Positions 23,137-37,371 of a stretch of 64,000 nucleotides of DNA are shown one piece after another (position 1 is the first letter of the stretch; each line of letters opens with the position of its first letter). Below the pieces are notes generated by a model. It ran no database searches, was not told where the DNA came from, and saw only the letters and a program-made list of their open reading frames with translations. The stretch is from Lobosporangium transversale (taxonomy: Eukaryota; Mortierellomycota; Mortierellomycetes; Mortierellales; Mortierellaceae). The position numbers and the translations under genes are program-made. The stretch is from the NCBI RefSeq assembly GCF_002105155.1, contig NW_019028997.1:536001-600000 (forward strand), written 5' to 3'.

Positions 23137-23626
23137 CCCCTACTGTAGGCGAGGATGATGGACATTGATTACGATGGTCTTGGCTTTTGTCATGTTGCTT
23201 GAATGTTTTGTTTTGAGAATGTCTCAGTTTTGTTGAGATCTGTATAATTCCTTACTTACCAGGGTGTGGTAAATAGGGAAGTTTGAGAAGAAGAAAAAAA
23301 AAAAAAAAAAAAAAAAGGGAGGCGAACTAAGAAAGCATCATGATGTCTGCAGATCAATCAAAACAAATCAAAAAGATGTTACCACTATGCATGCAAGGCA
23401 CGATCTCTGTCCTTTTATTTTTTTTTTTTTTTTTTTTTCTTTTTCTTCCCTTCCTCCCCTTCCTGTGAATTCATGATAATCATCTTTTTTTTTCTTTAAA
23501 AAAAAAAGGGGGAAAAAACGAAAAAAGTGTACAAGGACCGAAGAAGGGAGGGAAAAAGGGACGGGGGGGGGGACCGAAAAGATGATCGAAAAAAAGGAAT
23601 TTTCAATTGCATATTTTATTGTTCAT

Positions 23627-23682
23627 GTCCATATCCATATCCATTTCCATATCCATGTCCATGTCCATGTCCATGTCGATGT
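23627..23682. repeat. hexamer repeat (CCATAT/CCATGT)n
   Basis: About nine hexamers that drift from ccatat to ccatgt along the array. Confidence 0.8.
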
Positions 23683-23970
23683 AGGACAAAATGGATAAAA
23701 GATCAATCAAATCGTTACAGACAAAACTCTTTTTTTTTTTTTACTTTTTATTTATTTATTTTTATTTCAGATAGTTGACAGTTATTTGTGAGTTCATGAG
23801 AAAAAAAATAAAAAATAAAAAATAAGAAATAGGGCATAAAGGCTTTTTTACTTTTTGTCAATTCCCATTTTTATTGTTATCGACCCTCATGGACAAAAAC
23901 AAACTGTCGCTATGGCCATAATCGCCTCTTTTCTTTTTCAATTGAATATACCTCTGTAATAAATACATGT

Positions 23971-24007
<37 letters not shown>

Positions 24008-24358
24008 ATAACATTAAGGCACTTTTTTTATTTTTTGTTTTTTTTGTTTGTTTGTTTTTTTATTCCGATTGCAAAAAAATAAAAAAAAAAAAAAAAGATC
24101 ATGTTTATATATTAATTATATATATATATACTTTATTTATTTTACTATATTCTATTGAATGTAACCAATTAATCCAAATGGCCCAAAATGCGGGATTCAT
24201 TTGGCGTTTAGGAAAATGTAAGCCAAGTTAGGGTAAAAAAAATGCGACATGTTCAAACATTTCAATCATGTCTAGAAACAGGGCACGGATAATGGATGCA
24301 AAGTGTTTATATATTTATATATAAAGAGACCCATAGGCTAGGACAGGATGAGGATGAG

Positions 24359-24400
24359 GATGAAGGGGAAGGGGAAGGGGAAGGGGAAGGGGAAAGGGGG
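24359..24400. repeat. (GGGGAA)n purine repeat
   Basis: ggggaa hexamers follow a short gatgag repeat. The tract is strongly purine-rich on this strand. Confidence 0.75.
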
Positions 24401-25412
24401 AAAGGGAAGAAAGGGAATAGAAAAGAATTGCTGGGGTTGAGTGAGTCTCAGTGATGGGTTTGTAGCCTTTTATATTACAGTTTGAATAGGCGATGAAGAT
24501 CAACTTGGTTTTATATATAGTATAGATATACAGGTGTCTAAGAAGAATCGACATGATTCGGGACTAAAAAAAAAAAAACAGCTAATCAAAGTAATCACTA
24601 GAATGGCTGGATTGAATGGCGAAGACTCTAAAAAACGGTTTGAGCATATCCATCGAAAAAGCGCTTTTTTTTTTTTTTTTTTAATGGGCTTTGTTGCCAT
24701 GCTCACTCTACATGCTATTGACAACTTGACAAAAAAAAAAAAAAAAAAAAAAACAGCATAGAGGACCAGCCTCTTCTTTTTTATTTAAAACATCAAGAGC
24801 AATCATGGAGAAGATCAGCATGCCTGCGCACATTCTGAAAAAAAAGGGTCATGAAGGAAAAGGAGGAGGGTGGTAAATGACTTTTAGAGATCAATCCCAA
24901 GCATTGGCGGGTAATGCATGTTCAACAGGACGCTTACAATGCTTGTGTGGTTGCCTTAGGTTGTCGATGTTGTTGTTGTATAGAGTTATGGATGTTTTGA
25001 TGATGTGCGTATGAGCATGAGTTGTGGCCAAAGTACATGTGTTGTGTATGTAATAATATTTTTATCTTTTGACCCTAATGACCACCATTCTTATGGATTG
25101 AGTATGCGTATGGTAAAAAAGAGATTAAATGTTTAAGGTGCAAGAGTGTTTGCATATGCATATCGCATGTTGTGCAAAGCATTGTAGATGTATACCAATT
25201 TGAAAATCCCATCGTCTTTACATCCCTCAACACCATTGGAACCGATGCGGATGATATTATAAAACGTACGATTGTATTTAAAGTATTTTATTTTAATTCA
25301 ATATCTTTTCTATTGTATCCACTGTAACCTATTGTAATCCTTTCAATAGAAAGTATACCATCAACATATGCAACCACTTCTTCATCCATTCAATCCCATC
25401 CATTGTCCTGCT

Positions 25413-25440
25413 CTGCCCTGCCCTGCCCTGCCCTGCCCTG
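25413..25440. repeat. (CCCTG)n pentamer repeat
   Basis: Five consecutive ccctg-type pentamers, shortly upstream of the leader region of the zinc-finger gene. Confidence 0.8.
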
Positions 25441-25480
25441 TTCTGCTCCTGCTCTTTGCTCTATTCTTGACAGTAAATAA

Positions 25481-27025
25481 ACGGACAGACAGCGGTGCTA
25501 CAAAGACCGAGCCATGAACAGACCAGGGTTCGTTTGTATTTCTTATTTTATTTTATTTTCTTTATTTTATTTTTTTTATTTTAAGCCAAATGGCTCGACC
25601 TTCGCCACTTTTCTTTCTCTCCCCTTCTTTTGCAACTTTCATCACCCACTTCTCCTCCTACGCTCCTATTTCTACTCTCGTTGCTCTCTCTCTCTCTCTG
25701 TCTCTCTATTCCTTTCTACTCTTCCGCCACCCTCTCATTCTTCAAAAAAAGAATTGTATCCGCAACCATCGCCCATCCCATCTCATCCTCTTCTTCCTTT
25801 ATAAAGCCTCTTGATCATCTCTACTCTTCACTTCTCTCTTCTCTTTTCTCTCTACTCCAACTTACTCTCCACAATCCGACTTGATTGTCCTTCTTGATCT
25901 TGACATCTAACAGTTTTGTTTTTTCCTTTTTCATTCATTCACTCTACGTGTCCTTCTTCTCCATATTTCCACTCTTGGCATTTTTCTTTTTTAACGTTCA
26001 TTCTGTGGCGTTAATGGCCGTTGCGACACTTCATTCTTCTTTATCCAAACATCCGTCCATCAGTTACATACCTTTCTTTACAGCCGTGATATCTGTCCGG
26101 TCAGCCTATTTATCCATCCTATCATCATTTCGATCATCCTTATCAGAAAGATCTCGGCCACAGCTGGTACCGTATCATTGCTATCTCAACATCCGTTCAC
26201 ACCTCTTGCCTTTTAAACCTGCATTATCACAGCTGGACAGATTTTAAAATTTTTTTTTCCTCCCTTTTTGAAATAATCATTGTTCAAAGCAGCCAGCTCC
26301 TCCAACACCAACAACATATAACCTGAATATCCATAGTGTCGATAGATATCCATCTTTTGTAGAATTTTTCACGTCCTTTTAGTACAGAATCATTTTTGCT
26401 CAACCTTTTTTTTTGTTTCTTTTTTGATAGCTTTTGTAGTACCATTTTCATTTGTATAGAGTTATTTCATTTTTTTTTGTTATTTCTGTCGCTCTTTGAT
26501 TTCTCTTTCCCCCCTCCCCCCCCCCCAAGCAATCCTGTATCGCTCTCTGACCTCATTTCGTTTCATATACAATAACTCAAAATCCCCAGGGCCGAGGAAA
26601 AAGCGCTTTGTTGTTGTTGCTGTTTTCTAGTCCCTATTCTGACGTTTTATCTAACGTATTTTTGTGAATATCCTTCAATCCTTTGCCCTTTGTTCATCAC
26701 TATAATCCTTCATCAACATACTTCAAAGAAAGTTCTCTCAATTTGAGTTTACCTTTTTTTTTTTTTTTTTTTTTTTTTTTTGATTCTCCTTTTCTTTGTA
26801 TATAGTATAAGATTGAACCTTTTTTTTTTTTTTTTTTTTTTTGAGGCATTTGCTTTGTTTTGCTTTGCTTTGCTTCCCAAGACATTGAACTCACGAGACA
26901 AGTCGCGTTATATTGTTCCTTTTGAACCCGACAGAACAACAGTAAATTTCACCTGCGGGATAAAATCAGACGAAGTCTAATCGTTTTTAAGAGTCCTCAG
27001 ACAGTAAACTCTACTATTTGCAAAG
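25481..27025 (+). promoter_or_regulatory. long pyrimidine-rich leader/promoter of the C2H2 gene
   Basis: About 1.5 kb rich in C and T on the coding strand, with ctctct runs near 25690 and T tracts near 26760 and 26820. No family-like protein is encoded. A 5' UTR intron follows (27026-27230). The transcription start cannot be located from sequence alone. Confidence 0.4.
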
Positions 27026-27039
27026 GTATATAGAAAGTC

Positions 27040-27073
<34 letters not shown>

Positions 27074-27230
27074 AGCATAGAACGATATGTTTGACTTGTT
27101 AATGCTGCTTCATCCATCTAACGCATGAACTCTTTCCCTATTTTCCTCTCAGCCTTTACGCAGCTTTTTTTTTTTTAAAAAAAAAACAAAAAGGGCCCTT
27201 TTGATCATTATCCCCTTTGTTTCTCTACAG
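27026..27230 (+). other. probable 5' UTR intron
   Basis: caaag/gtatat at 27026 and ttctctacag at 27221-27230 give good donor and acceptor signals around an A tract and a T/A fold-back. The first ATG after the acceptor (27238) opens the 869-codon frame. Confidence 0.55.
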
Positions 27231-27237
27231 TATACCT

Positions 27238-29847
27238 ATGGAGCCACACTCCTTCCCCATTTCATCCCCTGATCGCATGTCTCCCCTTCAAAATAATACA
27301 TCCAGGTCGGGGGAAGAGAGGCTCGAAACACCAACTGTTTCCTCCCAGTCGTTCCAATCCATGGAATACCCTGTTGGGTTTCAACAACAACAACAACAAC
27401 AACAACAACATCAAGGACTAAAATTCAGTCCAATGTATCCTCAACAAATACTTGCGTCGTCTAACTGTAACCCGGTTCATGGCCATCCTAATTCGGATGG
27501 GATGCAGGGAGCATGGCATCCATCACCGATCAAGACAAGAAAAGAGGGGAATCATCTATATTTCCAACCCCGGTATGGACATTTCGTGCAGTCCCAGTCC
27601 TACATACCATTCCTTCCTCTGGGTAACCAACCAACATTAGCATATCCAGCGACTACACAGTCATCGCATACTTCTCCTCCCCCCCAAGGGCAATATGATT
27701 ATACTGCGGCCCTCAATGCAAGTCATCAGTTCTCGCCTTACGAGGAGCTTACGAATGTGGAGAGGCCAGACAGGACAGTGAGTGAGAGCCAAGTGGTCTT
27801 GTTGGAGATGGCCGCCAACAATTTGGCGCTTACAACTCCATCCACGTCCCCCAGCATGCGTTCTTCGTCCTTCCCGCCAGAGTCAAGTACACATCCCACG
27901 TCGGAGCTGACAAACACTTCTGCAATCAAACAGAGCGGGAGCGGTAAAGGGAGACGAAGCCCAAGTAGAAACGAGGGTGTCAAGGCTAGCTCAGAGACAG
28001 ATGGAGAGTCTGAGCGGGACGACAGCAGCTTTGCGGGGAGCACGAATCTCAATAGAGGATCATACGGAAAAGCCGGTATGGCCCGTGACCAATCCGCTCC
28101 CAGAGAATCTTCCGTCATCAGCTACATAGATAGTCCGACCAGTACCGCGTCGCATTCAGTTTCGCCATCAACAACTCACTCGTTGCCTTCGACGTCACCG
28201 CTTCTTCCGCCATATTTCCACTCTGCAGTCCTGCCTTCGTCGGACACACTTCCACAGACACTTTTCTTTGGTGGCGGTGTGCGTGACTTCACTGCATCGC
28301 TTCAGCAGCGCAATCTGCCAATGACCCTACAGCAGTCTGCTCAAGGATCTATCCACTCCCAGAGTCTATGGCAGCAATCAGAATTAAGCAATCACAGCGC
28401 CCCCGCAGGCTTCACAGTCCCTGTGACCTCTACAATGGCCATTAGCTCAGCCCACTCGAGCCCGGTGAGCCAAAGTGTTGCTTCGTTTGTGAGGGAAGCG
28501 ACCAATTTCTCGGGTCCAGTAGCAGTACCAGGTGAAAGCCCTGGAGCTCTTTCACCGTTCCTTGGAAGTCCACACGGGCTACAGATGAACCCTGACTACT
28601 TTGCATGCAAGCCACTGCACATGGGTGAGCAAATGCAGGTGGATCCACGCTGCTTCCCACAGGGGGAGGAACAAGCCCAGGAAAATACTTTGCGGACACA
28701 ACATGTTTATCAAATGCACCCATCGCAACAGATAATCAATGGTGGCCAAATACGCCAAGCAGGACAAATGTCCGGCCAGACTCTTTCCCTCCAGAGTATA
28801 CAACATCAACAGCAGCTGCATCTGGAGAGAAGGGATAATCCTGAAGGGTTCTTGGGCACGCATCAGGCATTAGTAGACCAATATGGCTTGGTAGTAAACA
28901 CGAACCCAGAAATGCTAGAGACTCATAGCGATGATGAGTTTGTTCTTTATTCATCAGGAAATGAGGGGAGTTCCTACGCGACAGCAAGCACGGGCTCTAT
29001 TAATCAAATGCGTCCACGATCACTGACTGCCCCAAGGAGTGAGACTCCTTTGGGTTCTATTCTATCTACAGGAGCGGATGCAATCGCTCAGGAGGATAAC
29101 AATCAGATGCAGTATATACATACACAGGTTCTATTCGATCCAACAGCGTATACCCTTGCTCAAAGATTATCGAACGAGGCGAGCTTTCAACAGGAGAGGC
29201 GTCTACAGCAGCAGAGAAAGCAAGAGGCCCAAGCACTCGGGACTTCAGTATCATCGTCGTCAAAGTCAACAAAACCATTGCTCCTACCAAAGACAAAACC
29301 AAAGCAAGGCTGCTCCGCTTACCCATATCCAACGTCATCTAGTGTAGATTCAACTAGCTCTAGTACGGATGGAAGCGGGAAGGATTCAAAGGGTTCATCA
29401 AAGAGCAAGAGTAGCAGTAGTGGAGGAAGGAGAAGCAAGGCATCCACGCCCGAGTCCAAAGCAACAAGGACCCTGTTTACCTGTAATGAACCCGACTGTG
29501 GGAAAACGTTTACACGGCCGTTCAATCTCCGATCCCATTTAGATACTCATGCAGGCATAAGGCCACATCGATGTATTGATTTGGTGGGAGTCGAAAATGG
29601 AGCTTGCTCATACGATTTCACGCGACGTCACGATTTGGTGCGTCATGTGAAGGCCAAGCATCGGGATGTCTATGAGGTGCTCTTAGCAACCTCTACCAGG
29701 AAAAAGGCGGCTAAAAAGACGACAGAAGAATCCACCATGGATGTGAACAATGATGATGAGCATCAACATCATTATCTTCATCATATCGATGGTGGTAGTG
29801 ATACTACGGACAGTGATGCTGAAGAAGAAGATGAAGATGATGTATGA
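27238..29847 (+). CDS. C2H2 zinc-finger transcription factor
   Basis: 869 residues from ATG 27238 (MEPHSF). The long N-terminal part is rich in Ser, Pro and Gln with a poly-Gln run near residue 48, typical of fungal regulators and predicted disordered. Two zinc fingers lie near residues 747-810: CNEPDCGKTFTRPFNL is a normal first finger (C-x4-C-x12-H-x3-H). The second has an unusually wide Cys spacing (CIDLVGVENGAC, x10) before SYDFTRRHDLVRH and a second His in KAKH. Basic linkers follow (RKKAAKKT), and the C-terminus is His-rich and then acidic (DSDAEEEDEDDV). It resembles fungal two-finger regulators of the CrzA/Msn type in finger sequence, but the specific orthologue is not recognised. Nuclear DNA binding is inferred. 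Confidence 0.85.
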   Translation: MEPHSFPISSPDRMSPLQNNTSRSGEERLETPTVSSQSFQSMEYPVGFQQQQQQQQQHQGLKFSPMYPQQILASSNCNPVHGHPNSDGMQGAWHPSPIKTRKEGNHLYFQPRYGHFVQSQSYIPFLPLGNQPTLAYPATTQSSHTSPPPQGQYDYTAALNASHQFSPYEELTNVERPDRTVSESQVVLLEMAANNLALTTPSTSPSMRSSSFPPESSTHPTSELTNTSAIKQSGSGKGRRSPSRNEGVKASSETDGESERDDSSFAGSTNLNRGSYGKAGMARDQSAPRESSVISYIDSPTSTASHSVSPSTTHSLPSTSPLLPPYFHSAVLPSSDTLPQTLFFGGGVRDFTASLQQRNLPMTLQQSAQGSIHSQSLWQQSELSNHSAPAGFTVPVTSTMAISSAHSSPVSQSVASFVREATNFSGPVAVPGESPGALSPFLGSPHGLQMNPDYFACKPLHMGEQMQVDPRCFPQGEEQAQENTLRTQHVYQMHPSQQIINGGQIRQAGQMSGQTLSLQSIQHQQQLHLERRDNPEGFLGTHQALVDQYGLVVNTNPEMLETHSDDEFVLYSSGNEGSSYATASTGSINQMRPRSLTAPRSETPLGSILSTGADAIAQEDNNQMQYIHTQVLFDPTAYTLAQRLSNEASFQQERRLQQQRKQEAQALGTSVSSSSKSTKPLLLPKTKPKQGCSAYPYPTSSSVDSTSSSTDGSGKDSKGSSKSKSSSSGGRRSKASTPESKATRTLFTCNEPDCGKTFTRPFNLRSHLDTHAGIRPHRCIDLVGVENGACSYDFTRRHDLVRHVKAKHRDVYEVLLATSTRKKAAKKTTEESTMDVNNDDEHQHHYLHHIDGGSDTTDSDAEEEDEDDV

Positions 29848-30288
29848 GAAAAAAAAAAAAAAAAAAAAAAAAGCGACAGATAGCATCATCCCATTTAGCA
29901 CAGCATTCACCTTTTTGTCTCTTTGTCTTTTTTGTATAATATAATTTATTTATTCTGATCTTGGACAAAGGTGCATAAAGAGAGTGTTATCATGTTATCA
30001 TACTATCATGTTATCAGACAAGAAATGACACATATAAAGCTCAATCAGGTATTATACGTGCATGCATAAAATATTAATATATTTTATGAATACAAAGGGA
30101 ACAAGGACGGTTCCTGTTTGTAAAAAGAATGAAAAAGATTGGTTGTTATGATGCTCCCACATTAGAATCCATCAGAACATGGAATGATGATTTTAATTCC
30201 TCCAAAATCTTTTTTAGTCTAGCTAAACATGGTAGCGTAACTTGTAAAAAGTTCATATAAACCCGATCGATTCTTAATCCCAAACGCG

Positions 30289-30323
<35 letters not shown>

Positions 30324-30795
30324 AGACATGGCATGCAAAAAGAATTATTATGTCAATCATTTATTTCTTTATTTATTATGTATTATTGATCTTATTTATT
30401 TGTTAATTATTTTGGATTGTAGGATTGTAAGGATTTGTAGGCATTTAGTTTTTTTTTTTTTAAAGAGGTTTTTGTGTAATATAAGTTTGTTGTAGAAAGT
30501 CGTTCCTTCTTCTTTTATTTGTCCCTTCTTTTCTCTTTTCTTTTTTTTTTTTTTTTTTTTTTTTTCCTCTTTACTCCTTTCTACTCCTTTAACTTTCTTT
30601 TCTCCATATTATATCCCATCTACCCATCTAACTGCGGTTGATAATTTTCACAACGTTTTCACACACACACACAGACATCTTCCCTTCACCCCCTTTGGAT
30701 TATATCTGTTTGAATATACCTTCTCTTCTCCTTTTTCCTTTTCCTTTTTTTTTTTTTTTTTTTTTTTACTGCAAACAAACAAACAAAAAGTCAAC
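29848..30795. other. intergenic region, no gene recognised
   Basis: It begins with an A tract directly after the zinc-finger stop, includes a GA repeat at 30294-30322, AT-rich DNA, T tracts near 30430, 30545 and 30750, and a pyrimidine-rich leader for the next gene. Confidence 0.45.
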
Positions 30796-31077
30796 ATGCG
30801 TTTTACCGGTACAACCATCCTTTCAGTCCTTGGTAAGCAGGAAAATAAAAATAAAAAAAATAATAATAACGCGTTTTTGTTATTTATGCCTTTTACAATG
30901 CATGTGTCACACGACGTAATCTGCGATCTCATCTTTACCCATCTCTTGGAGATGGAGGGGGGGGGGGAGGGGACAGAAGGTCGGAAAGAGAAAAGAGAAG
31001 GAGGAAAGAGAGAGTGAGCACGGACCTTGAAGCTGGCTTGTGCGTCAATTCATTGTCACACCCCATCACATCACTAA

Positions 31078-31118
<41 letters not shown>

Positions 31119-31345
31119 GCTTTTTTGTACTCCCTCCTATCTTCACTTTCCCACTTCTTCACTTCTTCGCTTCTGCAGCACTCCCTGCGATCGCCGTCAA
31201 TGCTCAAAGCGCGACATATGCAGACTTTGTGACATCTTGTCAAACCCCCGGCCAGGTTGCTCTTACCTATGTAAGTCTAAAGAAAAGAAAAGAAAAGAAA
31301 AGAAAAGAAAGTTTAAAAGTTATAATCATGTCAATTTTCTAAAAC

Positions 31346-31379
<34 letters not shown>

Positions 31380-32327
31380 ACCTCCTTTTTATAGAGCGAA
31401 GGACCTTCGGAAGCAACGATGGAGATGCTTCAGACGCTTAAAGAAGCTCAAGCAAGAGTCACGTTCTTTGCGAATGCCACATGGTTGCAATACATGCAAT
31501 ATGCTGGAGTGACCCGCCATGCGTATTTGGATGGTCATCTGATCGGTATGACCTACCGTCTCCCCTCCGACAGCTCCTCGACCTTGACAGATGATCAGAT
31601 CAAGAACGATATCGCAAAGAACTCGCGTACGATCCAAGACCTGATTGGAGTGTACCCCAAATACATGAAGATCCACGAGTCGAACCTGAAGGATTCAAGG
31701 CTGTTGAGCCTGGTCAAGACCATGGGTTACAGTCTGGTGGGCTTCAACATGGATGAGTACGATTACAAGTACACGACACTGGAGACAGCGGGTCAGATCG
31801 CAGAGGTTTACAACTCCATGTTTTCGAAACAGATGGATGCGTACGGTCGTAAGGCCTCGTATGTGGTTGCTGGGTATGATGTGCCCTCGACAGGCGCAGC
31901 AGCGGCGTTGCCCAAGGTTGTGAATACGATCAATACACACGGGTATGATATGGTTCGTCTGGATGGATGTGTGAATGACAAGACGCCATACAAGAAGGAT
32001 CCGATTACCAATGAAGGCTATATGGGGGATGAACAATCCTTTGGTGGACCAAAATACAAGCATGGACAGGTCACTGTCAAGGTCTCGAACGGTGCACCCG
32101 GTCCAAAGCCAAACAACAACAATAATAATAACGGCCACAACGGCGGCAATGCCGCTGGTGGCACTAATAATGATAACAAGGATCTGCAAGGTGGAGCTGG
32201 ACCGAGCAAGAACGTGAATAACAACAGTGGACCACTCAAGCCCTCTGGTGTCTCCCGAATGACTGTCGCAGCCTCGTCCACCCTCGCTGTTGTCATCCCA
32301 GCAATGGTTTATTCTTTGTTCTTTTAA
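30796..32327 (+). CDS. GPI-anchored chitin-deacetylase-like protein, probably catalytically inactive
   Basis: Exons 30796-30832, 31179-31270 and 31395-32327 give 353 residues with correct phases. Residues 1-21 (MRFTGTTILSVLALPAIAVNA) form a signal peptide. A NodB/polysaccharide-deacetylase fold follows. Where active enzymes read TFDDGP, this reads TYSEGPS (residues 42-48), losing the catalytic and metal-binding Asp pair. The region that normally gives G-H-x-I-G-S-H-T reads GHLIGMTYRLPSD, losing the H-S/T-x3-H metal ligands. The C-terminus has an Asn/Gly-rich linker and a hydrophobic tail (STLAVVIPAMVYSLFF) typical of a GPI signal. It is probably a cell-surface protein, perhaps binding chitin without deacetylating it. 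Confidence 0.85.
31081..31118. repeat. (TTA)n microsatellite in intron 1
   Basis: Uninterrupted trinucleotide run inside the first intron (30833-31178) of the deacetylase-like gene. Confidence 0.85.
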
Positions 32328-32697
32328 AGCTTCCCTCCCTTTTCCTTTCTTTTTTAAAGTAGATGAATCCCCTCTTTTTTTTTATTTTTTTATTTTTTTT
32401 TTCTGTCTTCAAGAAACTTTCCAATGCCTAGTAATTCTCTAATTCAGAAAAAATAAAAAAATTAAATAAAAAATGAGCCAAGCCAGATCGAGATCAATTT
32501 CTTTAATTTTGTTTTGTTTTGTTTGATAACAGATCTATTCTGCAATTTGCTATTTGCTGGGAATATGTGGGAAATAAAAATGACGGACACGGAGGATGAT
32601 GACTCTTTTTAATCTCTCTCTCTCTCTCTCTCTCTCTCCATAACTTTATAACTCTAACTCCAACTTCATCAACTTCAACTCCAACTTCAACTTTCCA

Positions 32698-32729
<32 letters not shown>

Positions 32730-32835
32730 TTTCCTCTTCCTTTTTTTTTTTTTTTTTTTTTTTTTTGAAATTCAATTCATCCATTGAATTCATTTATTCA
32801 CATTCAGTTTCATTCTCATTTGGGTTGTTCATTCA
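32328..32835. other. intergenic, CT repeats
   Basis: It has T-rich DNA after the deacetylase-like stop, CT-dinucleotide runs near 32617-32638 and 32700-32730, an aacttc-type repeat between them, and a long T tract before the MTHFR start. No gene was seen. Confidence 0.5.
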
Positions 32836-35627
<2,792 letters not shown>

Positions 35628-37371
35628 AGAAAAAAAATAAGAAAAATAAGAAAATAAGAATTTATATAAAAAATAAAAGAGTAAAGAAAAGAGTGTTATT
35701 GCCGATGTTCCAATGGACGATGTACTCAGGATGATCGTGGGGCTAACCGATTATTCGGTTAATAACCAGTCTTTACCAGTTAAAGTGGTTAATTTTTGCC
35801 ATATCAGGTGCACCTAAACCGATTTTTTTTTTTTTCTTTTTTCTTTTTTCTTTTTAACCATGGTCAGAATTAGTCGGTTAAAATCGCTGCCGCCCATGTT
35901 ATAGTTCCAGACAATACCCGAGGCTGGCAAGACTTCATCTGAAGCTTTGATTGAATTCAAACGTCGTTCTGCAACCAAAGTTCAAAAAATGATTCGTTAA
36001 ATTGAGCAAGGATTATGGCCTTGGTGCTGGGACACTGCCTTGAAAATGATCTTTCGCAGCCTTCAACTTCATTTGGACTTGCTTTCTTTGTGGGAATTCA
36101 GTTTTTTTTTTTTTTTTTTTATTTCTTTTTTTTTTCTGGGCTTCTTCAAGAGCATCAAAAGTCGAATACAAATTACAATATGGTCAGTTTCGGGCACAAG
36201 CATATCCCGGTTGAAGCTTGAATTCGTGTTCTCATTGATCAACAGGAAAAAAGGCCCAATGGCTGATATTCCAGCTGAAGCAAAATGGCATGAGAGAGCT
36301 TGAATAAAAATTCAACTTTGGTCTCATAGACGACTCCTTTTTGTGAAGAAACTCCATCTGAGATGCCACTGTTTCCCTTTTGCTATATACAAAGCCCTTT
36401 AAATCCCCTTTTGAACTACCCGATATTTACGATATTATACGTCTCATATACTTTTCTTTCTTTGAAAGATTCAGGTTCAATATAATACTTTACTTAGAGC
36501 CAACATGATAACTTCCACTTATATTACCAATAGTAACATGGCTGAGTGCCTTCTTAACACATATCTTTTAAAGGCTAGGATTAGGTGAAGAATGATATGG
36601 ATGGGAACAGCGAGTCAAAATTTATTTTTAGCAAGGGCATAAATGAAATTACTTGGGCCGTAAAACGGGCAAATTTGCCCATTTAGCATTCATTAGCCAC
36701 CTATACATGGGGCAGGCCAGATCCAGTTCTCTGTGATTTTATTAACAGAAAACAACTGACCATTGGCTTCTTGTCACCCATACGAGGCCGCTGAGGGAAG
36801 CTGCTTGCATGGTCCCCGGACTTCGATACATCGGCATATGAGGATCCTTCCCTCATCCCAGAAGGGTTCAGTCAGTCCTTTCGTGATGAGTCTCACACAA
36901 GAGATATTTGAGATGGGTTGGACGCAAGAAGTAAATCACATTCCGGTGCAAGGTTCCCTGCACATGCCCAACCCCGAGCAAATCTCAAACCACGACCGAT
37001 GCTATGACAGCTACAGGCAGGTAGTGAGAGCTAAAGAGAGGGGGAAAAAAAATAAAAAAAGAGAGGAAGCAACTGCAGAGTTATCTAAACAGGATAATAA
37101 AGAATTGATAGACGTGCGGGAGGGATTGGATCGTATTATGCTTGATACGAGTATTTTGCGAACTCCATCTTAAGGAAAGGCAAACAAAATCAGTCTTGAA
37201 GTGTAGTCTATAAAGCCAGCCATTGTTTTAGATGATTTAGCGATGACACAATACATTAAAAATGGTGGCACAAAAAGTTTCAATTGGTGCATCGCATTGA
37301 AATTTCTTTCCCCCTCACTCTCATTTCTCTCATTCCCATTCTCATTTCCCATTTCCATTCACACGGGTACC
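35628..37371. other. intergenic with a weak coding candidate
   Basis: It includes a cluster of cggtta/taaccg repeats near 35745-35885, a degraded open stretch near 35930-36100 (FKRRSATKVQKM, then a stop), and an open frame from ATG 36838 to 37173. The latter has a charged C-terminal half (KERGKKNKKREEATAEL) but no recognised domain or clear promoter. Nothing here is called as a gene with confidence. Confidence 0.35.

Larger units (their letters stand above)
17721..25480. other. long gene-poor stretch of homopolymers and microsatellites
   Basis: Both strands were read and no domain-like coding segment, tRNA or rRNA was recognised. The stretch holds many A/T runs of 15-30 nt (for example near 18370, 18610, 19030, 19530, 21330, 22335, 23110, 23300 and 24730), AT-dinucleotide runs, GATA repeats near 20395 and purine/pyrimidine blocks. 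Apparent open frames are of very low complexity. It may contain transcribed non-coding DNA, which sequence alone cannot show. Confidence 0.5.

Noticed and set aside
27217..27237. Upstream extension of the zinc-finger frame
   Set aside because: The first ATG is at 27238, and the upstream bases form a good intron acceptor (ttctctacag).
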